From the NCBI RefSeq assembly GCF_013317235.1, contig NZ_WLCM01000001.1:239964-303963 (forward strand): a stretch of 64,000 nucleotides of DNA. The letters run 5' to 3'. Source of the stretch: Leisingera sp. ANG59 (GTDB lineage Bacteria; Pseudomonadota; Alphaproteobacteria; Rhodobacterales; Rhodobacteraceae). Shown here in pieces: positions 25,591-33,605 of the stretch; position 1 is the stretch's first letter; each line of letters starts with the position of its first letter. The notes under the pieces were generated by a model. The model did not search any database and was not told where the DNA came from. It saw nothing but the letters and a program-made list of their open reading frames with translations. The position numbers and the translations under genes are program-made.

Positions 25591-26364
25591 TCATAAGCTG
25601 TTCTGCGTCAGCAGGTGGTCAACGGCTTCCAGAACATCCGCAACTGCGGCGGTCGGTGCAGGGTCATGGCGCGTCTCGTCGCCTTCCCGGTATTTTCCGG
25701 TCCGGACCAGATATCCGGCTGCCAGCCCGGCCGCCAGGGCCCCTGCGACATCGCTTTCCGCATCATCTCCGATCATCGCCGCCCGCTGCGGCGGGCAGCC
25801 GGTGCTGGCCACGGCAGCGCGGAAAAACTCCGGGTCCGGCTTGCCGAACAGCCTGGGCGTGGCGGCACTGGCGAATTCCAGCGCCTTGATGAATGGCCCG
25901 GCATCCAGGCTCAACTGCCCGTCCTCATCCAGAAAGACTCGGTTGTCAGCCAGGGCAAGGAACGGCGCACCTTCCAGCAGCAGCCGGAAGGCCCGGTTCA
26001 TATTCTCATAGCTGAAGGCCAGCCCGGCATCGCCGACGACAACCGCAGGCGGACCGCCGCCCTTGCAGGCCCGAAACTCTTCCTCAAGCGCCGGGTGGAC
26101 CAGCAGATGCGGGCTGTGGCCCGTGCGATCCAGCCATGCCAGCGCGGCAGCAACGGGCGTGAACACCTCCTCTGGCTGGATGTCGAAGCCAAGCTCGCGG
26201 AGTTTGCCCATGATGCGCCGCTTCGGTTGCCGGGTGGAATTGGTGAGGCAGCGGACCTGACACCCTGCGGCCCGCAGCCGCGACAGGGCTTGCACGGCGC
26301 CGGGGATAACCCGGCTGCCCTGATAGAGGACGCCGGACACATCAAGCAGAACGGTTTGTGCCAT
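25591..26364 (-). CDS. HAD-superfamily phosphatase, LHPP-like (HAD-IIA)
   Basis: This 257-residue hydrolase has motif I as LLDVSGVLY (nucleophile Asp8). The usual second aspartate is replaced by serine, as in mammalian LHPP and its bacterial relatives. Motif II is LTNSTRQPKR, a C2 cap lies in the middle, and the closing region has FGKPDPEFF with the catalytic Lys and MIGDDAESDVAGALAAG with acidic residues. LHPP-like enzymes hydrolyse inorganic pyrophosphate and phospho-amino acids in vitro; the substrate here is not known. It is a single gene, convergent with mltG. Confidence 0.8.
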   Translation of the reverse strand: MAQTVLLDVSGVLYQGSRVIPGAVQALSRLRAAGCQVRCLTNSTRQPKRRIMGKLRELGFDIQPEEVFTPVAAALAWLDRTGHSPHLLVHPALEEEFRACKGGGPPAVVVGDAGLAFSYENMNRAFRLLLEGAPFLALADNRVFLDEDGQLSLDAGPFIKALEFASAATPRLFGKPDPEFFRAAVASTGCPPQRAAMIGDDAESDVAGALAAGLAAGYLVRTGKYREGDETRHDPAPTAAVADVLEAVDHLLTQNSL

Positions 26365-26466
26365 AACCGGACTCTGCCTGAGGTGCGAGCCTGCGTCAAA
26401 TCAGGCTCCTGCCGGGAGGTTCAGGTAAAAATCCGCTGAAGGCTGCGAGCCACGGTGAAAGCAGGG

Positions 26467-26490
26467 AAGGGCGCCCGAAGGCGCCCTCTT
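26467..26490 (-). terminator. Weak terminator candidate
   Basis: AGGGCGCC / GGCGCCCT with a four-base loop, 35 bp after the unknown gene's stop. On the minus strand it is followed by TCCCTGCTTT, so the T tract is poor. Confidence 0.35.
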
Positions 26491-26524
26491 CAAAACTTGC
26501 TTGCAAGCGGCAAGGCCGCTGCAA

Positions 26525-26923
26525 TCAGGTATAGATACAGATGTAGAAATTCGTTCCGCTCTGGTAGCCGCCGCATTTGTCGTAAAACTCAATCGTCGCC
26601 TTCACGGTCTTGCCGGCCAGCGCGCTGAATTGGGATGACAGATCCACCGGCTGCATCGGTGTCACCACGCCGGAGCAGCCATTGCTGTAGTCGTGCGAGT
26701 AGGTGGCTGTGTTCTGCGGGTCGCTCTGATCTGTCAGAGTCAGCTTGACGACATCGTCAACCGACGTCTCACCTTCACCGCTGGGGCCGCCGGACATCAC
26801 GATGGTGGCGCCGGCGGGAATGGTCACATAGTGAAGCGTCGCATCATAAAAGATCTTGCCGGCATCGCCCGTAACAGGTGTCGACTCTTGCGCAGTGGCA
26901 ATCTGGTAATTCTTCCAACCCAT
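26525..26923 (-). CDS. Hypothetical beta-rich protein, 132 aa
   Basis: The protein starts MGWKNYQIATAQESTPVTG and ends GTNFYICIYT. It has no signal peptide and no membrane helix. Composition is rich in Thr, Ser, Gly and Val with alternating pattern, suggesting a beta-sandwich. Three cysteines (NGCSG, DKCGG, YICIY) lie in the second half. The surrounding DNA is less GC-rich than neighbours. It sits directly upstream of, and divergent from, the gene transfer agent promoter. I recognise no family; a recent acquisition is possible. Confidence 0.6.
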   Translation of the reverse strand: MGWKNYQIATAQESTPVTGDAGKIFYDATLHYVTIPAGATIVMSGGPSGEGETSVDDVVKLTLTDQSDPQNTATYSHDYSNGCSGVVTPMQPVDLSSQFSALAGKTVKATIEFYDKCGGYQSGTNFYICIYT

Positions 26924-27136
26924 CTGGTGGTCCTCGCTAATGATGGAAACAGTGACGCACAGTGTGGCGCAAGGCTGAACCTACAACCGGAAATAGAATT
27001 CAGGGAAGCCGGTTTTCTCAAAAGTTATGCGCCATTTGAGTCACCTTTTGAATTGGATCTTGATTGTAAATCCATTAATTTCAGACGTGTAGCGGTTCCG
27101 CTTATGTATGGCCGCCGTATTTCCGCCTTGGTGACC

Positions 27137-27155
27137 GTTGCGTACCCACCGTACG
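27137..27155 (+). promoter_or_regulatory. Inverted-repeat element upstream of GTA g1
   Basis: GTTGCGTACCCACCGTACG contains the inverted repeat CGTAC-N5-GTACG. It is centred about 60 bases upstream of the expected transcription start of the adjacent promoter, a typical activator position. An identical 19-base copy lies upstream of the portal gene at 29122. Two further shared blocks, TTAATTTCAG (27075 and 29096) and CTTATGT (27101 and 29109), precede it in the same order. Confidence 0.65.
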
Positions 27156-27172
27156 TCCCCTCACCGTAAGCC

Positions 27173-27201
27173 TTGACTTTTGCGCGAAAAACACGTATAG
27201 A
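27173..27201 (+). promoter_or_regulatory. Promoter of the GTA cluster
   Basis: TTGACT and TATAGA with a 17-base spacer give the best sigma-70-like promoter in the window. It lies about 100 bp upstream of g1 and 17 bp after the inverted-repeat element. Confidence 0.7.
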
Positions 27202-27304
27202 TTGCAGTGCAGCTGGAAGAAACTTGGACGGCCCCGGACCCCTCCGCCGGCGGCCGTCCTGTCTTTCTCTCGTGCGGTCAATAACGCATGAGGCAGAGCA
27301 ACCC

Positions 27305-27673
27305 ATGACAGACAACACACCGGATCAGGACGGCGCCGCCCTCCTGAAACGGCGGGTGCATTACACCGCCGACCTCCTGCTGTCCCTGCAGGACAGCATC
27401 CACCGCCTGCGAAAAGAGGCAGAGGAGCTCCGGGAGCAGCTCGAAACCACCGGCGCCGATGAAATGACCGGCGCCAAGACCCAGGTCCGCAAGCTCGAAG
27501 ACCTGATCCGGGACTGCCAGAAAGTGGAGAAGACCCTTGCAGAACAAAGCACCGATGTCGCCCGCCTGCTCAAATCCGAGCACGAACTCGATCTCGTCGC
27601 GGCGCGCGCAGCTGTCGAGCTCGGACTTTCTCGCCTGCGTGCCGCCCTGGCTGCTGAGCTGCTTCTTGAATGA
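27305..27673 (+). CDS. GTA g1, small terminase-like protein
   Basis: This 122-residue, strongly helical protein is rich in Leu, Glu, Lys and Arg (ADLLLSLQDSIHRLRKEAEELREQLE, QVRKLEDLIRDCQKVEKTL). It is the first gene of the cluster and directly precedes the large terminase, the position of RcGTA g1, which acts as the small terminase subunit. The coiled-coil character fits an oligomeric DNA-recognition ring, though GTA particles package without sequence specificity. The ATG has only a weak AG-rich ribosome binding site. Its end overlaps the start of the large terminase gene. Confidence 0.8.
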   Translation: MTDNTPDQDGAALLKRRVHYTADLLLSLQDSIHRLRKEAEELREQLETTGADEMTGAKTQVRKLEDLIRDCQKVEKTLAEQSTDVARLLKSEHELDLVAARAAVELGLSRLRAALAAELLLE

Positions 27674-28952
27674 ACTGGACCGCAAAACCTTGTGCGCCTT
27701 GCCGCATCTGTTTGACATCTGGGCGCTGGACCACCAGCGCCCGCCGGACGGGGACTGGCGCGCCTGGGTGATCCTGGGCGGCCGCGGCGTCGGCAAGACG
27801 CGGGCAGGGGCCGAGTGGGTCCGCTCGCTCGCCGAAGGGGCCAGCCCTTATAACCCCGGCACCGCCCGCCGCATCGCGCTGGTTGCGGAAACCTACGACC
27901 AGGTGCGCGACGTGATGATCCATGGCGAAAGCGGCATCCTGGCCTGCTCGCCGCCGGACCGCCGCCCCAAGTGGAAAGCCTCGGAGCGCAAGCTGATCTG
28001 GCCAAACGGTGCAGAGGCGCAGGCGTTCTCCGCCCATGACCATGAGGCGCTCCGCGGTCCCCAGTTCGATGCCGCCTGGGCGGATGAGCTGGCCAAGTGG
28101 AGGAAGGGGCAGGAGAGCTGGGACATGCTCCAGTTCGCCTTGCGGCTGGGGCAGGACCCTCGCGTCTGCGTCACCACCACCCCGCGCAACGCGCCGGTCC
28201 TGAAACGGCTGCTGGCCTCACCCAGCACCGTCACCACCCATGCCCCGACTGAGGCCAACCGTGCCAACCTCGCGCCCTCCTTTCTGACAGAGGTGCGGGC
28301 GCGCTATGCAGGCACCCGCCTGGGCCGGCAGGAACTGGACGGCGTGATGCTGTCGGATATCCAGGGCGCGCTCTGGACCACAGCAGCGCTGGTGGATGCG
28401 CAGGTGTCTGAGGCGCCGCCCTTGGACCGGGTGGTGGTCGCCGTCGACCCGGCAGTGAGCGCAGGCAAGAACTCGGATGCCTGCGGTATCGTAGTGGCGG
28501 GCGCCGTCACTCACGGCCCGCCTCAGGACTGGCAGGCCCATGTGCTGGCGGATTGCACCGTGCAGGGGGTTGGGCCGCTCGCCTGGGCGCAGGCGGTGAT
28601 TGCCGCCCGCGATGCACATGGGGCCGAGCGGGTGGTGGCAGAGGTCAACCAGGGCGGCGCCCTGGTGGAAACCGTGCTGCGGCAGGCCGATCCGCTGGTG
28701 CCGTTCCGCGCCCTGCACGCGAAAAGGGGCAAATCCGCCCGCGCCGAGCCGGTCGCGGCGCTCTATGAGCAGGGCCGGGTGTTTCACCTGCCCGGCCTGG
28801 GAGAGCTGGAGGACCAGATGTGCCAGATGACCCCGCAGGGCTACCGCGGCAGCGGCTCGCCCGACCGGGTGGATGCGCTGGTCTGGGCGCTGCATGAGCT
28901 GATCATCCAGCCGGCTGCCAACCTGCGCAGGCCGCAGATCAGGGTGCTCTAG
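27555..28952 (+). CDS. GTA g2, large terminase subunit
   Basis: This is the packaging motor and nuclease. The Walker A motif GGRGVGKTRAGAEW lies near residue 75, Walker B in FDAAWADELAKW, and the coupling motif in CVTTTPRNAP. The RNase H-like nuclease acidic residues are in VVAVDPAVSAGKNSD and near the C-terminus (SPDRVDALVWAL). The start is uncertain. The ATG at 27555 overlaps g1 by 119 bases and yields a low-complexity N-terminus. A TTG at 27666 (giving NELDRKTLCALPHLF) is a plausible shorter start. The family assignment is secure. Confidence 0.93.
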   Translation: MSPACSNPSTNSISSRRAQLSSSDFLACVPPWLLSCFLNELDRKTLCALPHLFDIWALDHQRPPDGDWRAWVILGGRGVGKTRAGAEWVRSLAEGASPYNPGTARRIALVAETYDQVRDVMIHGESGILACSPPDRRPKWKASERKLIWPNGAEAQAFSAHDHEALRGPQFDAAWADELAKWRKGQESWDMLQFALRLGQDPRVCVTTTPRNAPVLKRLLASPSTVTTHAPTEANRANLAPSFLTEVRARYAGTRLGRQELDGVMLSDIQGALWTTAALVDAQVSEAPPLDRVVVAVDPAVSAGKNSDACGIVVAGAVTHGPPQDWQAHVLADCTVQGVGPLAWAQAVIAARDAHGAERVVAEVNQGGALVETVLRQADPLVPFRALHAKRGKSARAEPVAALYEQGRVFHLPGLGELEDQMCQMTPQGYRGSGSPDRVDALVWALHELIIQPAANLRRPQIRVL

Positions 28953-28970
28953 AACTTTTCAAAAACCAAC

Positions 28971-29058
28971 CGCCCGGCGGCACGCCGGGCAGCGCCCGTC
29001 CCGCCCCCCACGGGGCGGGCGCTTCGCGTCCACCCCGCCGGGCCGGGCGCCGCCCTCA
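28971..29058. repeat. GC-rich palindromic repeat element, full copy
   Basis: This block holds nested hairpins: GCCCGGCG/CGCCGGGC and a larger GCCCGTCCCG...CGGGGCGGGC. It begins with CGCCGGGCAGCGCCCGTCCC and ends in GGCGCCGCCCTCA. An inverted short copy lies at 34023-34070 and a fragment inside g14 at 37587. It behaves like a REP-type intergenic element. It fills the gap between the terminase and portal genes. Confidence 0.7.
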
Positions 29059-29121
29059 GTGTGATGCAACACTGTATTGTTTCCTTTGTATCCGTTTAAT
29101 TTCAGGATCTTATGTTCAGGT

Positions 29122-29140
29122 GTTGCGTACCCACCGTACG
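29122..29140 (+). promoter_or_regulatory. Second copy of the inverted-repeat element, upstream of GTA g3
   Basis: This is identical over 19 bases to the element at 27137. A TTGCCA hexamer follows after six bases, but no good -10 at 17 bases is seen (TAATGA is 22 away), so any promoter here would need an activator. The gap between g2 and g3 is 296 bp, the largest in the cluster. Confidence 0.6.
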
Positions 29141-29248
29141 CACCGCTTGCCAAATCTTCAGGCCTTTCCGGCACTAATGATCCTCAGCAAAGGCGCATCA
29201 GCCCCAAGGGCCGGCAGCGCCGCCTAGGAACAACCTGAGGAGCGGACC

Positions 29249-30493
29249 ATGGTCTTTGACCTGCTGCGGCGCAAATCGCCGGACCCCCGGAAACCGGGCC
29301 CCAAAAATCCGGGCCTGGAACAGAAGGCCAGCCAGACCGCCCGCGTGGTCTCCTGGCACGGCGCCGGCCGCATCGCCTGGAGCCCGCGCGACACCGTCTC
29401 GCTGACCCGCAGCGGCTTTGCCGGCAATCCGATCACCCACCGGGTGATCCGCCTGATCGCAGAGGCCGCCGCCGCCGTGCCGCTGGTGCTGCAGGACAGC
29501 CGCCAGCGCTTTGACACCCACCCCTGGCTTGTACTGCTGGCGCGTCCCAACCCGGCCCAAACCCAGGCTGAAATGCTTGAGGCGCTCTATGGCTACCTGC
29601 TGCTGTCCGGCAACGCCTATATCGAGATGGTCACGGCAGAGGACGCAACCCCCGCGGAACTGCATGTGCTGCGCTCCGACCGGATGAACGTGGTGCCGGG
29701 ACCGGACGGCTGGCCCGCGGGCTTTGACTATGTGGTGGGCGGGCGCAAGCACCGCTTTGCCAACGAGCCCGGCAATTCCCCGGTCTGCCATATCAAGAGC
29801 TTCCACCCGCAGGACGACCACTATGGCCTCTCGGCCCTGCAATCGGCGGCGATGGCGATTGACGTCCACAACGCTGCCTCCCGCTGGTCCAAGGCGCTGC
29901 TGGACAACGCAGCCCGCCCCTCCGGCGCGCTGGTCTGGACCGGCTCCGACGGCCAGGGTCAGATGTCAGACGATCAATTCCGCCATCTAAGCGAAGAGAT
30001 TCAAACAAATTTCCAGGGCGCCCAGAACGCCGGCCGCCCGATGGTTCTGGAGGGCGGTCTGGACTGGAAGCCGATGGGGTTCTCCCCCTCCGACATGGAG
30101 TTCCAGAAAACCAAGGACACCGCCGCCCGCGAAATTGCGCTGGCCTTCGGGGTGCCGCCGATGCTGATCGGCATCCCCGGCGATGCGACCTACGCCAATT
30201 ACCAGGAGGCCAACCGCGCCTTCTACCGGCTGACCGTGCTGCCCTTGGTGTCCAAGGTTACCGCGGCGCTGTCCGGCTGGCTCACCGCCTGGACCGGAGA
30301 GGCGCTGACATTGAAGCCCGACCTCGACCAGCTGCCTGCGCTTGCAGCAGAGCGCGAGGCGCAATGGCGGCGGATCACCTCCGCGGATTTCCTCACACAC
30401 GAGGAAAAGCGGCGTCTGCTGGGGTTGCCCACAGAAACCCTGCCCCCAGACCACACTGAGGGCGCGCAGACGGAGGGCGGACAGGATGACTGA
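29249..30493 (+). CDS. GTA g3, portal protein (HK97 family)
   Basis: The 414-residue portal forms the dodecameric ring through which DNA enters the head. Family landmarks include SRSGFAGNPITHRVIRLIAEA-type N-terminal helices, LLLSGNAYIEMV, ADRMNVVPGPDGWP, FHPQDDHYGLSAL, FGVPPMLIGIPGDATYANYQEANRAFYRLTVLPL and an acidic C-terminus. The start has GAGGAG eight bases upstream. It overlaps g3.5 by eight bases. It is separated from the terminase gene by a repeat element and a possible second promoter region. Confidence 0.95.
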   Translation: MVFDLLRRKSPDPRKPGPKNPGLEQKASQTARVVSWHGAGRIAWSPRDTVSLTRSGFAGNPITHRVIRLIAEAAAAVPLVLQDSRQRFDTHPWLVLLARPNPAQTQAEMLEALYGYLLLSGNAYIEMVTAEDATPAELHVLRSDRMNVVPGPDGWPAGFDYVVGGRKHRFANEPGNSPVCHIKSFHPQDDHYGLSALQSAAMAIDVHNAASRWSKALLDNAARPSGALVWTGSDGQGQMSDDQFRHLSEEIQTNFQGAQNAGRPMVLEGGLDWKPMGFSPSDMEFQKTKDTAAREIALAFGVPPMLIGIPGDATYANYQEANRAFYRLTVLPLVSKVTAALSGWLTAWTGEALTLKPDLDQLPALAAEREAQWRRITSADFLTHEEKRRLLGLPTETLPPDHTEGAQTEGGQDD

Positions 30494-30710
30494 GCACCCG
30501 ATGCACGCATTTGATTGTTCACCGGGATTGCGCCTGTCCGCCCATGAGCGGGTCGCCCAGATCCAGAACGACGCCGTGAACCGCCGCCTCGACCGGATCG
30601 AACAGATGATGGAGCGGCTGGAGAAACGTCTCTGGCTCACCGTCTACGGCGTTGCCGCGGTGATCCTGGCGCAGGCTTTCCAATCCTTCCTGACGGTGCA
30701 ATTGCCGTAA
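30486..30710 (+). CDS. GTA g3.5, head formation protein (rcc01685 family)
   Basis: This 74-residue protein lies between portal and protease genes, where RcGTA has g3.5. It has a charged helix (NRRLDRIEQMMERLEKRLW) followed by a C-terminal hydrophobic helix (LTVYGVAAVILAQAFQSFLTV), suggesting membrane association during head assembly. The start overlaps the portal stop. Its function in the family is head formation; the mechanism is not known to me. Confidence 0.85.
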   Translation: MTEHPMHAFDCSPGLRLSAHERVAQIQNDAVNRRLDRIEQMMERLEKRLWLTVYGVAAVILAQAFQSFLTVQLP

Positions 30711-30733
30711 CTCCAACGACTTGCGAGGTTCAG

Positions 30734-31300
30734 ATGATGCAGGGATCCCCCCAGCTGGAACATAAATTCGCACGCTTCGGCGAGGATCTCTCGCTGAAGG
30801 ACGCAACAGAAATCAAAGGCTATGCCAGCCTGTTCGGCCAGACCGACCAGGGTGGTGACGTGGTGATGCGTGGCGCCTATTCGGCGTCCCTTCAGGCGCT
30901 CAAGGATCAGGGCCGCACCGTCAAGATGCTGTGGCAGCACGACCCGGCCCAGCCCATCGGCGTCTGGGACGAAGTGCGCGAGGACAAACGCGGGCTCTAC
31001 GTCCAGGGCCGCATCCTCACCGCCACTCCCAAGGGCGCCGAGGCGGCCGCGCTGATCGAGGCGGGCGCGATTGACGGCCTCTCGATCGGCTACCGCACCC
31101 AGAAAGCCACCCGCGCGCTGGACGGCACCCGCCACCTGACCCAGGTGGAGCTGTGGGAGGTGTCTCTGGTCACCTTCCCGATGCTGCCCGCGGCACGGGT
31201 GGCGGCGAAATCTTCCGCCGATGCGGAAGCGCAAGCGCTGCGCGCCCTGGCCGACGGCCTGCGCCAGATCACCCGCGGCCTCAAAACAGGCCAGACCTAA
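30734..31300 (+). CDS. GTA g4, prohead protease (HK97 family)
   Basis: This 188-residue serine protease matures the capsid by removing the N-terminal delta domain. The N-terminal region EIKGYASLFGQTDQGGDVVMRGAY is typical. The catalytic His69 is in LWQHDPAQPIG, the catalytic Ser117 in IDGLSIGYRT, followed by ELWEVSLVTFPMLPAARV. Two adjacent ATGs (30734, 30737) could start it. It is immediately followed by the capsid gene, as expected. Confidence 0.94.
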   Translation: MMQGSPQLEHKFARFGEDLSLKDATEIKGYASLFGQTDQGGDVVMRGAYSASLQALKDQGRTVKMLWQHDPAQPIGVWDEVREDKRGLYVQGRILTATPKGAEAAALIEAGAIDGLSIGYRTQKATRALDGTRHLTQVELWEVSLVTFPMLPAARVAAKSSADAEAQALRALADGLRQITRGLKTGQT

Positions 31301-31315
31301 AACAGGACACCCATC

Positions 31316-32497
31316 ATGAGCAACCAAGACCTCCCGGCCCAAACCGGGGACGCAGCGCCCCTGGCGCATGAAGTGAAACAGGCCATTACCGGATTTCTTC
31401 ATGAATTCAAGGGGTTTCAGGACGACGTGCAATCAAGGCTGAAACAGGCAGAAGAGCGAGTGACCATGCTGGACCGTAAGACAATCTCTCAGAACCGCCC
31501 CCATCTGGCAGCCAGCCAGGACGCGGGCGCCCCGCATCAGAAGGCGTTCAACGCCTACCTGCGCAGCGGCGACGACGACGGCCTGCGCGGGCTTGAGCTG
31601 GAGGGCAAATCCATGTCCACCGCGGTGGGCAGCGACGGCGGCTATCTGGTCGACCCGCAGACCGCCGACACCGTCAAGGCGGTGCTGAACGCCTCCGCCT
31701 CGGTCCGCGCCGTTGCCTCCGTGGTGCACGTGGAGGCCTCAAGCTATGACGTGCTGATCGACCACAGCGAAATGGGCGCGGGCTGGGCCAATGAAACCGG
31801 CCCCGCGGCGGAAACCTCCACCGGCAGCATCGACCGCATCTCGATCCCGCTGCATGAACTGAGCGCGCTGCCCAAGGCCTCGCAGCGGCTGCTCGATGAC
31901 AGCGCCTTTGATATCGAGGGCTGGCTGGCTGGCCGCATCGCCGATAAATTCGCCCGCTCCGAGGCCGACGCCTTCATCAACGGCGACGGCAACGACAAGC
32001 CCACCGGCTTCCTCAACTACAACGTCGAGGAAAACGACAGCTGGACCTGGGGCAACATCGGCTACAAGGCCACCGGCGTCGATGGCGAGATCGGCAACGG
32101 CGACGCGATCATCGACCTGGTCTATGCGCTGGGGGCGGAATACCGCGCCAATGCCACCTTCATTCTGAACTCCAAGACCGCGGGAATGCTGCGGAAATTG
32201 AAAGACGCCGATGGCCGCTTCCTGTGGTCCGACGGTCTGGCCGCGGGGGAACCTGCGCGCCTGATGGGCTACCCGGTGCTGATCGCCGAGGACATGCCGG
32301 ACCCGGCTGCCAACAGCTTCCCCATCGCCTTCGGTGACTTCCGCGCCGGCTACACCATCGCCGAACGCCCGGACCTGCGGGTGATGCGCGACCCCTTCAG
32401 CGCCAAGCCGCATGTGCTGTTCTACGCGACCAAGCGCGTCGGCGGCGACGTCAGCGACTTTGCCGCGATCAAGCTGATGAAATTCGGCCTGAGCTGA
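31316..32497 (+). CDS. GTA g5, major capsid protein (HK97 fold)
   Basis: The 393-residue capsid protein has a charged coiled-coil N-terminus (EVKQAITGFLHEFKGFQDDV, KQAEERVTMLDRK) for scaffolding. This is presumably removed by g4 around residues 95-110, near MSTAVGSDGGYLVDPQ. The HK97 core follows: SYDVLIDHSEMGAGWANETG, ELSALPKASQRLLDDS, FINGDGNDKPTGFLNY, ATFILNSKTAGMLRKLKDADGR, GYPVLIAEDMP and VGGDVSDFAAIKLMKF. A structured non-coding segment of 176 bp follows the gene. Confidence 0.96.
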   Translation: MSNQDLPAQTGDAAPLAHEVKQAITGFLHEFKGFQDDVQSRLKQAEERVTMLDRKTISQNRPHLAASQDAGAPHQKAFNAYLRSGDDDGLRGLELEGKSMSTAVGSDGGYLVDPQTADTVKAVLNASASVRAVASVVHVEASSYDVLIDHSEMGAGWANETGPAAETSTGSIDRISIPLHELSALPKASQRLLDDSAFDIEGWLAGRIADKFARSEADAFINGDGNDKPTGFLNYNVEENDSWTWGNIGYKATGVDGEIGNGDAIIDLVYALGAEYRANATFILNSKTAGMLRKLKDADGRFLWSDGLAAGEPARLMGYPVLIAEDMPDPAANSFPIAFGDFRAGYTIAERPDLRVMRDPFSAKPHVLFYATKRVGGDVSDFAAIKLMKFGLS

Positions 32498-32512
32498 CCG
32501 CTCAGCGCTGAT

Positions 32513-32616
32513 GGCGGACCGGCAGCCCGGTCCGCCGGCTGGCACGCACCCAATATTTCCCTGCCGTCTAGCTGCTCCCCCTCCGTCCGAGCGGCAGGGA
32601 ACGGTGCGTGCCGGCC
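32513..32616 (+). promoter_or_regulatory. Nested RNA hairpins between capsid and adaptor genes
   Basis: Hairpin A is a perfect ten-base stem GGCGGACCGG / CCGGTCCGCC with loop CAGC. Hairpin B follows directly: a 14-base outer stem (32537-32550 with 32603-32616, GGCACGCACC / GGTGCGTGCC core) and a ten-base inner stem TTCCCTGCCG / CGGCAGGGAA. The loop is 25 bases and C-rich. No T tract follows either hairpin. A role in mRNA processing, stability or partial termination after the highly expressed capsid gene is inferred. Confidence 0.6.
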
Positions 32617-32673
32617 TAACCTTTGAACGGACAGCAGACCCGGGCCGGCAAGGGGGAGGCCCGCAGGAGTGAG

Positions 32674-33276
32674 ATGATGATGCTGAGCGAAGTGACCCCC
32701 GTGCCCGAGGCCGCCCTGCCGCTGGCCCCCTTCAAGGCGCATCTGCGTCTGGGCACCGGCTTTGGCGAGGACAGCCTGCAGGACGAGGTGCTGTTTGGCT
32801 TCCTGCGCGCCGCCCTGGCAGCGGTGGAAGGAAGGACCGGCAAGGCACTGATAACCCGAGATTTTGAGCTGGAGATCCGCCACTGGCGCGACCGTGCCCG
32901 GATGGTGTTTCCCATCGCCCCGGTGCAGGCCGTGACAGAGGTGATGGTCAGCGACGCCGCCGGGGCTGAGACAACTCTCGACCCCGCCGCCTATCGCCTG
33001 GAGCGCGACAGCCAGCGCCCGTGCCTGTGTCCAACCGCCAGCCTGCTGCCCGCCATTCCCGCCGGCGGTCTGGCACGGATCACCCTGCAGGCCGGCATGG
33101 CGGCGGACTGGGGCGGATTGCCCGCCGATCTGGCCCAGGCGGTGATGCTCTTGGCGGCGCATTACTACGAATACCGGGCCGACACCGGCCTGCACGGCGG
33201 CTGCATGCCCTTCGGCGTCACCAGCCTGATCGAACGCTACCGCACCCTGCGGCTGACCCTGGGAGGCCTGGCATGA
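32674..33276 (+). CDS. GTA g6, head-tail adaptor
   Basis: This protein of about 200 residues sits after the capsid gene at the RcGTA g6 position, the adaptor ring on the portal. It matches the phage gp6-like connector type: an N-terminal helical part (PLAPFKAHLRLGTGFGEDSLQDEVLFGFLRAALAAVEGRTG), a beta region (RLERDSQRPCL, ARITLQAGMAADW), and a closing helix (DLAQAVMLLAAHYYEYR, FGVTSLIERYRTLRL). Three ATGs in a row occur at the start, after AGGAG at 32665. Confidence 0.9.
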   Translation: MMMLSEVTPVPEAALPLAPFKAHLRLGTGFGEDSLQDEVLFGFLRAALAAVEGRTGKALITRDFELEIRHWRDRARMVFPIAPVQAVTEVMVSDAAGAETTLDPAAYRLERDSQRPCLCPTASLLPAIPAGGLARITLQAGMAADWGGLPADLAQAVMLLAAHYYEYRADTGLHGGCMPFGVTSLIERYRTLRLTLGGLA

Positions 33277-33605
33277 AACGGCCCCCGAACCTCACCCGCA
33301 AGCTGGTGCTGGAAGACCCCCAGCGCTCCCCCGACGGCGCCGGCGGCTATGCCGAGAGCTGGGTGGCGCTTGGCACACACTGGGCTGAGGTGAAGCCGCT
33401 CAGCGGGCGTCTGAACAGCGACAGCCTGTCTATGCAGAAATACCGCATCACCCTGCGCGCTTCCCCCGATGGCTTTGCGTCCCGACCGCGCCCCGACCAG
33501 CGGTTCCGCGATGAAAACCGCCTCTACCGTATTGATGCGGTTGCGGAAAACGGCCCGGACGCCCGCTACCTCACCTGTTTCGCGGTTGCGGAGGTGAGCA
33601 CATGA
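33273..33605 (+). CDS. GTA g7, head-tail stopper
   Basis: This 110-residue protein matches the SPP1 gp16-like head completion family: TRKLVLEDPQRSPDGAGGYAESWVALGTHWAEVKPLSGR, then RITLRASPDGF and DENRLYRIDAVAENGPDARYLTCFAVAEV. In RcGTA this ring closes the connector. The start overlaps the g6 stop and the end overlaps the g8 start, so translation is coupled. Confidence 0.9.
   Translation: MKRPPNLTRKLVLEDPQRSPDGAGGYAESWVALGTHWAEVKPLSGRLNSDSLSMQKYRITLRASPDGFASRPRPDQRFRDENRLYRIDAVAENGPDARYLTCFAVAEVST

Noticed and set aside
27537..27673. Programmed frameshift between g1 and the large terminase
   Set aside because: The two genes overlap by more than 100 bases in different frames and no slippery sequence is evident; independent initiation is simpler.
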